A model generated the notes under the pieces. It saw only the letters and a list, made by a program, of their open reading frames with translations, was not told where the DNA came from and ran no database searches. The position numbers and the translations under genes were made by a program. From positions 62,001-126,000 of the forward strand of contig DAOUFI010000004.1 of assembly GCA_034430175.1 (NCBI GenBank): 64,000 bases of DNA, given 5' to 3'. This DNA is from UBA6107 sp034430175 (GTDB lineage: Bacteria; Chloroflexota; Anaerolineae; Anaerolineales; Anaerolineaceae). Shown one piece after another: positions 1 to 8,792 of this stretch; within the stretch, counting starts at the first letter, position 1, and the number at the start of each line of letters is the position of its first letter.

Positions 1-4
1 AAAA

Positions 5-29
5 CCCCACGGATTTGACTTCCGTGGGG
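5..29 (-). terminator. intrinsic terminator of the SH3b-like lipoprotein gene
   Basis: An 8-bp perfect stem (CCCCACGG/CCGTGGGG) with an 8-9 nt loop is followed on the minus strand by TTTT at positions 4-1. It lies just past the stop codon of the leftward lipoprotein gene. Confidence 0.75.
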
Positions 30-64
30 CGTATGCGTCGCACTGTACGCGGGCGCTTGATTGT

Positions 65-514
65 TTATTTCGATTCTACGATCGGCAGGTCGTAGGCAAT
101 GCCATTGATCAACACGTAATTGGTCCAAACCCAGCAATAACCATCTTTAACCGTTGGGTTCTCGATGTAGAAATATTCAGTGTCTGCGTCGCGGCCAAGT
201 GCCGTGAACACCGCGCCGGTCTCGAGATAGCCGATGCGGGTGGAGTTGTAATTGGGTTTCGCCTGGCACATGATGCCGTGAATCACTGTCAGTTTTACGT
301 TCACCGGGGTGGCGGTGGGTTCGGGGGTATTGGTAGGGGCTGCCGTGGCCGTCGGTTCAAGGGTCGCCGGTTCGGTGGTTGAAGCGACTGTGGTTTGCAT
401 CACGGGCATGGTCCCGTTTGGGGCACCAGCCGGCAGGGACGGGGATTTCGCCGCGCATGCCGTAAGGCTGACCATCAAAATGACAATTAACCCGATAAAA
501 ATAAATTTCTTCAT
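65..514 (-). CDS. small lipoprotein with SH3b-like domain
   Basis: Secreted lipoprotein of about 149 residues. A basic, hydrophobic signal peptide ends in a lipobox (LTAC, Cys about residue 20), so the mature protein should be lipid-anchored outside the membrane. A Pro/Thr/Glu-rich linker (about residues 25-70) leads to a C-terminal domain with the pattern of bacterial SH3 domains: a Cys-x-x-Lys start, an ETGAVF-type turn, and YCWVWTNYV near the end. Such domains usually bind cell-wall peptides, so envelope binding is inferred. The ATG at 514 is preferred because GGAG lies 7 nt upstream; a GTG at 532 would put that site inside the gene. It is a single gene with its own terminator. Confidence 0.8.
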   Translation of the reverse strand: MKKFIFIGLIVILMVSLTACAAKSPSLPAGAPNGTMPVMQTTVASTTEPATLEPTATAAPTNTPEPTATPVNVKLTVIHGIMCQAKPNYNSTRIGYLETGAVFTALGRDADTEYFYIENPTVKDGYCWVWTNYVLINGIAYDLPIVESK

Positions 515-739
515 CCTTCTTCTCCTATTCACTGTTCAGTCATGCCTGCCGGTTACCCGACCACGCGATGAGCGCACAGACCATTCTTTTACTCACACAG
601 AATCTTATACCATTTGTATGTAAGAATTGTGTAGAAATGGTAAACAAGTTTCGATCTATTTTCAAAGAAAGAATTATTGAAGAAGGAGGTTCTGCGCGAA
701 TTTTTGGAACCATTGCGCCAGCCCCAATAATTATCGCTC

Positions 740-1004
740 ATGCGGAGTAACGAGTTTTACCCCTCAGCAAGTGACGTCAGTAAGAAAACCAGCAGGCAGT
801 TCAACACAATACGATGATGATGCTCAAGAGGAAGGAGAGAATGTTTATAACAACGCTTTTGATAAATCTGACAGAAGTACGCAAAAGCAACTGAGTAAAA
901 CCTTTAGTTCAGATCAGAAAGGCCTCGGGCATGGAAGATTCTAAAAAGGATGGGAGTTATTAGCGAAAGGCGACATTGACATTGGATGGGCCTCCATTGA
1001 ATAA
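740..1004 (+). pseudogene. possible remnant of a small protein gene
   Basis: One frame stays protein-like from about 810 to 1004 but is interrupted by an in-frame TAA at 942-944. Reading through gives GLGHGRF, stop, then KGWELLAKGDIDIGWASIE and a TAA at 1002-1004. An ATG at 740 opens another frame (MRSNEFYPSASDVSKK...) that could be the N-terminus if there is a frameshift near 810. No family is recognised. The reading rests only on protein-like composition, so it could be chance. The remainder of the 515-1285 gap shows no convincing gene. Confidence 0.3.
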
Positions 1005-1191
1005 ACGCGTAATAAAGGTAATTCGCTAATTTCATATGGATAACTTGCGGCTCTACATTGTAAGACAAAAAATATTACAAATGTTACTATTTTGTGTATA
1101 AATCATATGATTAAAGCGGAAAAATGCTAAAATGTTCATACACAGTTGTCAAAACATTGGTTTTGTATTCGGTGTTTCCATAAAATCATTA

Positions 1192-1233
1192 CCTCAAATT
1201 TGAGGAGGTGATGATTAGGGTAACGTATTACCC
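1192..1233. promoter_or_regulatory. two perfect palindromes upstream of the purine operon
   Basis: CCTCAAATTTGAGG (1192-1205) and GGGTAACGTATTACCC (1218-1233) are both perfect inverted repeats. They sit 53-94 nt before the start codon of the BMP lipoprotein in an otherwise AT-rich leader. They could be operators for a purine-responsive repressor or part of the leader RNA. No purine-riboswitch core is visible. Confidence 0.45.
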
Positions 1234-1285
1234 TGGTAATGGTATCTATCGTAATTCAATTTAATTCAATAAGGAGAAGAATACG

Positions 1286-2308
1286 ATGTCAAAGAAAATC
1301 ATGTTCGTCTGTTCGATCTTGATCGTGCTTGCCTTCGTCCTGTCTGCCTGCGGCAAAACACCGGCCGCTGTTGCGACGACGGAAGGCGAAAAGAAATTGA
1401 AAGTGTTCGGCGCTTACGCCACCCCCATCGAAGAACCCTGGGACGGCGTGATCCACGCGGCTTTGCAGAAGGCTGCTGACGCTGGCGAGATTCAGTACAC
1501 CTACCAGGAAAACATTGGTTACTCGGGCGATATGGAGCGCATCCTGCGCGAGGTTTGTGAAACTGAGAAACCCGACCTGATCATGGGCGATGCCTTCGGT
1601 AATGAAGACGCTGTCCGCCGTGTTGCCAAAGACTTCCCCGAAATCGCTTTCGCCTTTGGTTCCGGTGAAGGCCCCGTGGAACCAAATTTCGCCGTTTTCG
1701 ATAACTGGATCCACGAACCCGCTTATTTGATGGGTATGCTCGCTGGCGGCTTGACCAAGACTAACAAGATCGGTGTTGTTGGTGCCATGCCGGTTCCCGA
1801 AGTCAACCGTTTGGTCAATGCTTTCATCGCTGGCGCGAAAGCCCAGAACCCCGAAGCTGAGGTCATGGTCTCCTTCATCAATAGCTGGTTCGATCCTGCC
1901 GCGGCCAAAGAAGCTGCTCTGGCTCAGATCGACAGTGGCGCTGATGTGTTGTATGCCGAACGCTTTGGTGTCATCGAGGCTGCTCAAGAAAAGAATGTCT
2001 GGGCCTTCGGTAATATGAGCGATCAGAACGAACTCGCCCCCAAGTTGGTAGTCACCAGCGCGGTCTGGAACATGGATCCGACTGTTGAGTTCTTGATCAA
2101 ACAGGTTTCCGCCGGCACGTTCACCGCCATGGACCTCAAAGACTTCTCAATGATGGGCAAGGGCGGCGCTTCACTGGCTCCGTATCATGACACTGAGAGC
2201 CTGATCCCCGCCGAACTGCTCGCGGCCGTAAAAGCCAAGCAGGATGAAATCAAGAGCGGTACATTCCGCGTTGACGTGAACGAAGGTCAGCCGGGTGCTG
2301 TTAACTGA
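1286..2308 (+). CDS. BMP family nucleoside/purine-binding lipoprotein
   Basis: Substrate-binding component of an ABC importer of the BMP/PnrA type, a family known to bind purine nucleosides and related compounds. The 340-residue protein has a signal peptide with lipobox LSAC (Cys about residue 22). A periplasmic-binding fold follows, with the family pattern: an early KVFGAYAT strand, DLIMGDAFG, a mid-protein NKIGVVGAMP segment, and GADVLYAE before the C-terminal lobe. AAGGAGAAG precedes the ATG. The ATPase and two permeases follow in the same direction after a 160-nt gap holding a strong hairpin. The purine role is supported by the downstream hydroxylase and deaminase-like genes. Confidence 0.9.
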   Translation: MSKKIMFVCSILIVLAFVLSACGKTPAAVATTEGEKKLKVFGAYATPIEEPWDGVIHAALQKAADAGEIQYTYQENIGYSGDMERILREVCETEKPDLIMGDAFGNEDAVRRVAKDFPEIAFAFGSGEGPVEPNFAVFDNWIHEPAYLMGMLAGGLTKTNKIGVVGAMPVPEVNRLVNAFIAGAKAQNPEAEVMVSFINSWFDPAAAKEAALAQIDSGADVLYAERFGVIEAAQEKNVWAFGNMSDQNELAPKLVVTSAVWNMDPTVEFLIKQVSAGTFTAMDLKDFSMMGKGGASLAPYHDTESLIPAELLAAVKAKQDEIKSGTFRVDVNEGQPGAVN

Positions 2309-2378
2309 TTAACGCAGGCATTTTTACGGGCGTTATGATATTTGCACTGTAAAAATACCTGAAAGACGATGGATTAGA

Positions 2379-2417
2379 GAAGCGAAGTTCTTTCGCAACT
2401 TGAGGGAACTTCGCTTC
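2379..2417 (+). repeat. 12-bp stem-loop between transporter genes
   Basis: GAAGCGAAGTTC and GAACTTCGCTTC form a perfect 12-bp stem around a 15-nt loop. No T-run follows, so it is not a standard terminator. Its position between the binding-protein gene and the ATPase gene suggests mRNA stabilisation or partial attenuation, a common way to express binding proteins in excess; this role is inferred. Confidence 0.55.
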
Positions 2418-2468
2418 ACACCCTAATCATCATATTCAAATATCTCATTGTAACCTTCGAGGTGCTCT

Positions 2469-3977
2469 ATGCACGCTGTTGAGTTGAAGGGGATTGTCAA
2501 GAAATTTGGCGATCTGACTGCGTTGGATCATGTTAACTTCGACCTTGAAAAAGGCGAGATCCATGCGTTGTTGGGGGAAAATGGTGCTGGCAAGACAACG
2601 TTAATGCGTATTCTGTATGGTTTATATACCGAGGATGAAGGGCAGATTCGGATCAATGAGGAGCCGGCTGTAATTCACTCGCCTAAAGATGCCATCAAGT
2701 TGGGTGTAGGTATGGTCACCCAACATTTTACGCTTGTTCCTACTTTAACAGTTGCCGAAAACCTGGTCCTGGGGGAATCAGGAAGTATTGCCGTAAACCT
2801 TGCTGATGTTGAAAAAAAAGTAGCCGCTGCTTCTGAACGCTTTGGCATTCCGGTCAATCCAAAAGCTTTGATTAAACACTTATCGGTCGGTGAACGGCAA
2901 CGCGTTGAGATCTTAAAAGCGCTTTACCACGAAGCCAACGTGTTGATCCTTGATGAACCGACCGCTGTTCTGGTTCCGCAAGAAGTCGATGTCTTATTTG
3001 AAGCTTTATTACGCCTTCAAAAGAAAGGTCTCTCGGTGATCTTCATCAGTCACCATTTGAACGAGGTCATGCACATCTGTCAAAGAGTGACAGTTTTGCG
3101 AGACGGCAAGAATTCCGGCACCGTCAAGGTGTGTGACACGGATATGAAAGAACTGGCCAACATGATGGTGGGCCGTGAAAACTTCGGCGTGAAACGTCAG
3201 GATGTGCGCGAACAGGGTAAAGTTGAGCTGGTGATCGAAGACCTGTGCGTCACCGATAAAAAAGGTCTTGAAGCCTTGAAGCACGTTTCTCTCGAGGTTC
3301 ACCGTAATGAGATCCTCGGACTCGCCGGTGTTTCAGGCAATGGTCAGGCTGAACTATCTGCCGTTCTCTGCGGCATGCAGAAGATCTCCAGCGGCAAAGT
3401 GATCGCCGGCGGCGTGGATATCTCGCACGCAGATCCAAGTTGTGTCTGCGCGGCGGGGGTTGGACGCATCCCAGAAGACCGTCATGCAAACATGATCGGT
3501 GAAATGACTGTGGCCGAAAACCTGATCCTGGATCAGATGAACAATTTCAAGAAGAACGGATTTCTGGATAAAGGCAAGATCCAGAAGAACGCAGAAGAGC
3601 TCATCAAGCGTTTCAAGATCAAGGCCAAACCACAGGATCGCGTGCGCACCCTTTCGGGCGGTAATATGCAAAAAGTGATGATTGCGCGCACGCTCAGTCA
3701 AAACCCGAGCATTGTTATTGCCAGTCAGCCGACGCGCGGGCTCGATGTGGGCGCCACTGATTATGTGCGCGCCACGTTGTTGGAACAACGCGACCGCGGG
3801 GCTGCCGTGTTGCTGCTTTCGGAAGACCTGGAAGAGATCATGGCACTCTCGGATCGGATCGCTGTAATTTTTGAGGGCAAGATCATGGGCATTTTATCGG
3901 CTCAGGAAGCTACGGCGGAGAAACTTGGCCTCATGATGGCAGGGTCGCCGCTCAGCCCTGAAAGGCAGGCAGCATGA
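2469..3977 (+). CDS. nucleoside ABC transporter ATPase (two ABC domains)
   Basis: Energises the importer. Its 502 residues contain two ABC domains in the RbsA/YufO arrangement. The N-terminal domain has Walker A GENGAGKTT (about residue 37), signature LSVGERQR, and Walker B LILDEPTAVL. The C-terminal domain has a degenerate Walker A (GVSGNGQAE), signature LSGGNMQK and an IASQPTRGLD Walker B region. An asymmetric pair like this is usual for BMP-type systems. The stop overlaps the next start (ATGA), indicating translational coupling to the permease. Confidence 0.93.
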   Translation: MHAVELKGIVKKFGDLTALDHVNFDLEKGEIHALLGENGAGKTTLMRILYGLYTEDEGQIRINEEPAVIHSPKDAIKLGVGMVTQHFTLVPTLTVAENLVLGESGSIAVNLADVEKKVAAASERFGIPVNPKALIKHLSVGERQRVEILKALYHEANVLILDEPTAVLVPQEVDVLFEALLRLQKKGLSVIFISHHLNEVMHICQRVTVLRDGKNSGTVKVCDTDMKELANMMVGRENFGVKRQDVREQGKVELVIEDLCVTDKKGLEALKHVSLEVHRNEILGLAGVSGNGQAELSAVLCGMQKISSGKVIAGGVDISHADPSCVCAAGVGRIPEDRHANMIGEMTVAENLILDQMNNFKKNGFLDKGKIQKNAEELIKRFKIKAKPQDRVRTLSGGNMQKVMIARTLSQNPSIVIASQPTRGLDVGATDYVRATLLEQRDRGAAVLLLSEDLEEIMALSDRIAVIFEGKIMGILSAQEATAEKLGLMMAGSPLSPERQAA

Positions 3978-5029
3978 CAAAGCTGAAAATCGAACGCGCG
4001 GCTGCGCCTGGATGGATCAAGCCGCTGATCCCAATCATCGCCATCCCGGTGACCTTCTTGATCACCTCGCTGGTCATCCTGTTGGCCGGGGCGAATCCGC
4101 TCCAGGCGTTTTATCAATTTTTGGTTGTACCTCTTTCTACAAAATCAAGCGCCATCGAGGTGCTGGTCAAATCGACCCCGCTGCTCCTCACCGGTGCCGC
4201 AGCGGCATTTGCCTTCGCCGGTGGTTACTGGAACATCGGTGGAGAAGGGCAGTTATATGCCGGAGCCATCATGGCTGCCTGGGTGGGCATGGTATTCAAG
4301 GGAGTTTCTCCCTGGATCGGCATCCCCGCCATGATCGTTGGCGGCATGCTCGGCGGTCTCATTTGGGCTTTCCCCTCCGCCATCCTCAAGGTCAAGTTGG
4401 GCGTGGACGAGATCGTCACCACGCTTTTAATGAACTCAATCGTCACGAGCGTGGTTAGTTACCTGCTGAATGGACCTTGGCGTGACCCTGAAACCATGTG
4501 GCCGCAATCTCCGGATATCGATCCGGGCACGGTGTTCTTTAAACTTATCCCACGGACGAGACTCCACTTTGGATTCATTGTCGCGGTGGTGGTGCTGATC
4601 ATTATTTGGATCGTGATCAACCGCACAGGATTTGGTTTGAAGATGCGCGCGATCGGATTGAGCAAAGAAGGGGCGCGTTTTGCCGGGATCAAGGTCGACA
4701 AGACCATGTTGATCGTTGCGCTGGTCAGCGGCGCCATTGCCGGTCTGGCTGGGGCGGGGGAGGTGGCTGGAATCCAGTTCCACCTGATCGATTCATTATC
4801 AGATAGCTTGGGTTACTCAGGTGTGATCGTGGCAACCCTGGGTGGGTTGAACTCCATCGGTGTTGGGTTGGCAGCCATTTTCCTTGGGATGATCGATACT
4901 GGCGCGCAGACGCTTTCGCGAACCATGGGTGTGCCTGTGTATCTGGGTGATGTGGTCCAATCTACCCTGTTGCTCGTCACCCTGTCGCTATTTCTCCTTC
5001 AGAACTTCCGTCTGCGGAGGGTAAAATAA
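3974..5029 (+). CDS. nucleoside ABC transporter permease 1
   Basis: Inner-membrane permease of 351 residues, of the BPD_transp_2/YufP type. Hydrophobic segments run through most of the protein. The motifs YWNIGGEGQLYAGA (about residue 75) and KLGVDEIVTTLLMN (about residue 135) are typical of this family, as is GLKMRAIGLSKEGARFAGI near residue 220. It overlaps the ATPase by 4 nt and the second permease by 1 nt, so all are probably translated from one mRNA. With permease 2 it should form the heterodimeric channel. Confidence 0.92.
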   Translation: MTKLKIERAAAPGWIKPLIPIIAIPVTFLITSLVILLAGANPLQAFYQFLVVPLSTKSSAIEVLVKSTPLLLTGAAAAFAFAGGYWNIGGEGQLYAGAIMAAWVGMVFKGVSPWIGIPAMIVGGMLGGLIWAFPSAILKVKLGVDEIVTTLLMNSIVTSVVSYLLNGPWRDPETMWPQSPDIDPGTVFFKLIPRTRLHFGFIVAVVVLIIIWIVINRTGFGLKMRAIGLSKEGARFAGIKVDKTMLIVALVSGAIAGLAGAGEVAGIQFHLIDSLSDSLGYSGVIVATLGGLNSIGVGLAAIFLGMIDTGAQTLSRTMGVPVYLGDVVQSTLLLVTLSLFLLQNFRLRRVK

Positions 5030-5946
5030 TGGAACTGACACTCTTTTTTGTCGGAGTCATCGCAGCTACCTTGCGTGTTTCCACGCCGTTGATCTTCGGC
5101 ACCCTCGGTGAGCTGTTCGCAGAACGGTCAGGCGTTTTGAATCTGGGTATCGAAGGTACCATGTTTCTGGGCGCGTTCGCGGGGTTCGCGGTCGCCGCGA
5201 AAACCGGTTCACTTTGGATTGGTTTGTTGGGTGCGATCATTGCCGGTGTGATCTCGGGGTTGCTGATGGCTTTGCTTTCGGTACGCTTTGGGGTCAATCA
5301 ACATGTGGCCGGTTTGGGTATCACGCTTTTAATGACCGGCGTTTCGCTGTTCTCCTTCCGTGTGATTTTTGGTGAATCCAAGATTCAGCCCTCGATTGAC
5401 ACCTTCCCATTACTGAAGATATTGCCAGATTCGAGCATTTTCGCTCCGATCGTCAACCAATATCTACTGACCTATATCGCAATTTTATTCATCCCACTGG
5501 CATGGTGGGTGATCAATAAATCGCGCTTTGGATTGAAAATTCGTGCCGTTGGTGAAAACCCTGAAGCCGCGGACGCCGCCGGGTTGAATGTTTACGCCAT
5601 CCGTACCCTGGCACTGGCGATCGGTGGCGGGTTGATGGCAATGGGTGGAGCTTTCCTTTCCATCGCGCAGCTTGGTTCGTTCACCTTCGGCATTGTGGCT
5701 GGACGTGGCTGGGTCTGCATCGCTTTGATCATCTTCGCCAACTGGAACGCTATCAACGTTTTGTGGGGCGCGCTGATCTTTGGCAGTGTTCAGGCTTTGC
5801 AGCTCCGCCTGCAAACGCTTGGTTTCAAATTGCCTTACGAGCTTTTCCTTGCATTACCGTATGTAGTGACGATTATCGCCCTGACAATCGCGGGTCGAAA
5901 CGCTACCGCTCCGTCGGCACTACTCAAACCATATCGCCGAGAATAG
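5029..5946 (+). CDS. nucleoside ABC transporter permease 2
   Basis: Second membrane subunit, 305 residues, of the YufQ type. Characteristic pieces are GTLGELFAERSGVLNLGIEG near residue 25, FGVNQHVAGLGITLL near residue 85 and GLKIRAVGENPEAADAAG near residue 165. About eight hydrophobic segments are visible. Its ATG overlaps the preceding stop (TAATG). The hydroxylase gene starts 18 nt after its stop behind a strong ribosome site, so transport and metabolism look co-transcribed. Confidence 0.92.
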   Translation: MELTLFFVGVIAATLRVSTPLIFGTLGELFAERSGVLNLGIEGTMFLGAFAGFAVAAKTGSLWIGLLGAIIAGVISGLLMALLSVRFGVNQHVAGLGITLLMTGVSLFSFRVIFGESKIQPSIDTFPLLKILPDSSIFAPIVNQYLLTYIAILFIPLAWWVINKSRFGLKIRAVGENPEAADAAGLNVYAIRTLALAIGGGLMAMGGAFLSIAQLGSFTFGIVAGRGWVCIALIIFANWNAINVLWGALIFGSVQALQLRLQTLGFKLPYELFLALPYVVTIIALTIAGRNATAPSALLKPYRRE

Positions 5947-5964
5947 GCGACAGGAGGTTTATCG

Positions 5965-8289
5965 ATGAATTACAAGTATATTGGAAAACCCTATCTCAGA
6001 CCTGACGCGATCAATAAAGTCACCGGCAAAGCCGTTTACCTCGACGATGTCAGATTGCCGGGAATGCTGTACGCTGCCGTGCTGCGGCCCCAATACGCCC
6101 ACGCGCTGATCAAGAAAGTGGATACCAGCGCTGCCGAAAAATGCCCGGGCGTGGTAAAAGTGGTCACTGGCGCCGGCTGCAAGTTTCGCTATGGCGACAA
6201 CATCCGCGATTTGCAACCCATGGCTGTCACCAAAGTGCGTTACATCGGCGATCCGGTGGCGGCTGTGATCGCAGATACCCCGGCGCATGCCCGAGCTGCT
6301 TTGGACAAGATCGCTGTGGAGTACGAACCTCTGCCGGTCTACACCGACGCACTTGACGCCATGGCAAAAGGTGCCGCTCTCATCCACGAAGACATGGACG
6401 ACTACTGGCGCCTGCCCACGCTCAAACAGACATCCGGTACCAACATCGCCAATACTTATCACTTGAAAAAAGGACGCGGCGAAGAAGGCTTTGACGAAGC
6501 TGAAGTCATCATCGAAGGCGAGTTCAACTATCCCCTGGGCTCCTGCGCGGCCATCGAACCGCATGGCACCATCGTGTGGTTCAAGGAAGACAACACCATC
6601 GAAGTCTGGTCGACCTCGATCTGCCCCTTCATCATCCGCGAAGACCTGGCTCATTCCTACGGCATGCCAATTGGTGACGTGCGCGTACATATCACCGACC
6701 TGGGTGGCTGTTTTGGCTATAAATCGGATATCACCACCGAACAGACCATCGCCTGGATCGCCAGCTTTGTTCCTGGACATCCCGTGAAATGGATGGGTAC
6801 CCGCGAAGAAGATTTCACCAGTACGCTGCTCGCCCATGGCATCCGCACCAGAATGAAAATTGGCGCCAAAAAAGATGGAACTCTGGTAGCCATCAAAACC
6901 ACACTCTATCATTCTGGCGGCGCCTATGCCGATACCGCGGTCAACGTCACCATTGCTTCCACCCATAACTCCACCGGACCGTACGAATTCAAGCACTGCG
7001 ATCTGACCGGATACACCGTTTATACCAACACCCCGGCTGTCGGCGCTTACCGTGGCTACGGGCATCAGGAATCGCAGATCGCCACCGAGCGCATGATGGA
7101 TATGCTTGCCCGCAAGCTGGGCATGGATCCGCTCGAACTGCGCAAGAAGAATTTTCTCTCCGAGGGCAAGATTAACGCTGTCGGTGAGAAGATGTACAAA
7201 CACAACGGCAACATCCTGGAATGTGCCAATCGCGTGCAAAAGATGCTCGCTGAATCCGTCAAACCTAAAGAAGACGACCTGTACTATTACGGCCGTGCCC
7301 AGGTGACCGTGATGAAAAGCCCCAAGGGCGCGCCATTCTCAACCAAGGGCTGCTACATGAAGATGAACGTGGATGGCTCCGTCAACGTGAACATGGGCGG
7401 CGCTGAAGTGGGGCAGGGGCTGCGCACGGTCATCAAACAGGTCGCGGCTGAAGCATTGAAGATACCACCCGAAAAAGTGAGAGTCTACAACGAGATTGAC
7501 ACCCAATTCTCCCCCTACGAGTGGCAAACCATCGGCTCGATGTTCACCACCCAGGGTGGACGCGCCATCATCCGCGCGGCGGATAAACTGATCGCGAGCC
7601 TGAAGAAGACCGCAGCTCAGGTGTTGAAGGCTGACGAAGATTTCATGGAATACGATGGCGAGTACGTTTACCTGCGCAATGACCCAGATATGAAAGTGGC
7701 TGGTGGCGACCTGGCGCGCGGTTACATCACCAGCGATGGCATCACCATCGGCGAACTGGCACAGTCCGTCTCAGACGCCCGCCTGCCGCGTTACTCCAAC
7801 CCCGACGCCAATGGCCAGGGCTCCATCGGTGTGGATTACACCATGGGCAGCCAGGCGGTTGAACTGCGCATCGAAAAGAAGACCGGCAAAATCCTTATCG
7901 ACCATTATTACTCGGTGTTCGACGTGGGACAGGTGATTAACCCCCTGCAGATTCGCGGATCCGTGCTGGGCGGCGTGATGATGTCCATCGGCGCGGCCCT
8001 CTATGAACAGGTCATTTTCGATAAGGACGGCAAAATCGTCAACCCGCACTACTTCAAATATCACATCCCGACCTTCAAGGAAGCGCCGGAACAGACAATT
8101 GAATTTGTCGAGACTCCAGATCCTATCGGACCATTTGGCGCCCGCGGCATCGGCGAGCATTCCGTGATCGGTGCGGCACCTGCCATCCTCAACGCTGTCT
8201 ATAATGCCATCGGTGTGGATTTCAATGAAATTCCGTTGACCCCCGAAAAGGTGAAAGCCGCGTTGGAAGCCAGAAAGGAGACGAAATAA
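5965..8289 (+). CDS. xanthine dehydrogenase-type molybdenum hydroxylase large subunit
   Basis: Molybdopterin-binding catalytic subunit of 774 residues, within the normal range. The Ald_Xan_dh_C N-terminal domain covers about residues 15-125 (RYIGDPVAAVIADT). Molybdopterin-domain motifs follow: GGCFGYKSD, GAYRGYGHQES, GAEVGQGLRT and GARGIGEHSVIGAAP, whose Glu matches the catalytic base of the family. Substrate is probably a purine or related N-heterocycle, inferred from the transporter upstream and the deaminase-like gene downstream. AGGAGG precedes the ATG. The electron-transfer subunit overlaps by 1 nt. No FAD-binding medium subunit is encoded in the operon. Confidence 0.9.
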   Translation: MNYKYIGKPYLRPDAINKVTGKAVYLDDVRLPGMLYAAVLRPQYAHALIKKVDTSAAEKCPGVVKVVTGAGCKFRYGDNIRDLQPMAVTKVRYIGDPVAAVIADTPAHARAALDKIAVEYEPLPVYTDALDAMAKGAALIHEDMDDYWRLPTLKQTSGTNIANTYHLKKGRGEEGFDEAEVIIEGEFNYPLGSCAAIEPHGTIVWFKEDNTIEVWSTSICPFIIREDLAHSYGMPIGDVRVHITDLGGCFGYKSDITTEQTIAWIASFVPGHPVKWMGTREEDFTSTLLAHGIRTRMKIGAKKDGTLVAIKTTLYHSGGAYADTAVNVTIASTHNSTGPYEFKHCDLTGYTVYTNTPAVGAYRGYGHQESQIATERMMDMLARKLGMDPLELRKKNFLSEGKINAVGEKMYKHNGNILECANRVQKMLAESVKPKEDDLYYYGRAQVTVMKSPKGAPFSTKGCYMKMNVDGSVNVNMGGAEVGQGLRTVIKQVAAEALKIPPEKVRVYNEIDTQFSPYEWQTIGSMFTTQGGRAIIRAADKLIASLKKTAAQVLKADEDFMEYDGEYVYLRNDPDMKVAGGDLARGYITSDGITIGELAQSVSDARLPRYSNPDANGQGSIGVDYTMGSQAVELRIEKKTGKILIDHYYSVFDVGQVINPLQIRGSVLGGVMMSIGAALYEQVIFDKDGKIVNPHYFKYHIPTFKEAPEQTIEFVETPDPIGPFGARGIGEHSVIGAAPAILNAVYNAIGVDFNEIPLTPEKVKAALEARKETK

Positions 8290-8768
8290 TGTCTGAGATG
8301 ATTACCTTCACCATCAACGGCGAAGAACGCACTGTTGTGATTGAACCCGGCATGATGCTGATCGAACTGATCCGCGACGTGCTGAACCTGACCGGGACCA
8401 AACATGGCTGCGACAACTCCACCTGCGGCACCTGCACGGTGGTGATGGATGGCAAGGCCATCAAGAGCTGCAACACTCCCGCTGAAAAAGCCGCCGGCAC
8501 CAAGATCATCACCGTGGAGGGGTTAGCCCAGGGTACGCAACTCCATCCTGTTCAGAAAGCCATCTCCGAATCAGGCGCGGTGCAATGCGGTTTTTGCACT
8601 CCCGGAATTGTCATGGAACTATACGGACTGTTGGAATCCAACCCGGATGCCACCGAAGCCGAGATTGAACAGGCGCTGAACAAACACCTGTGTCGCTGCA
8701 CCGGTTACGAACCCATCCGCGACGGAGCCCTCATGGCTCGCAAGTTGATCCAGGAACGGAAGAAGTAA
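8289..8768 (+). CDS. 2Fe-2S subunit of the molybdenum hydroxylase
   Basis: Small electron-transfer subunit of 159 residues. The plant-ferredoxin-type cluster is bound by the GCDNSTCGTC motif and a further Cys near residue 60. The second, helical 2Fe-2S domain has CGFCTPG and LCRCTGYEPI. Both clusters appear complete. It is translationally coupled to the large subunit (TAATG). Electrons would pass from the molybdenum centre through these clusters to an acceptor that is not encoded nearby. Confidence 0.93.
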   Translation: MSEMITFTINGEERTVVIEPGMMLIELIRDVLNLTGTKHGCDNSTCGTCTVVMDGKAIKSCNTPAEKAAGTKIITVEGLAQGTQLHPVQKAISESGAVQCGFCTPGIVMELYGLLESNPDATEAEIEQALNKHLCRCTGYEPIRDGALMARKLIQERKK

Positions 8769-8792
8769 GCATTATTTCCAAGGAGAGATACG

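Noticed and set aside
309..750. Rightward open frames at 309-623 and 568-750
   Set aside because: The first is antisense to the lipoprotein gene, and the second has no ribosome site and no recognisable family; both look like chance frames.
1005..1285. Purine riboswitch before the nucleoside transporter
   Set aside because: The three-way-junction core of purine riboswitches could not be found; only simple palindromes are present.
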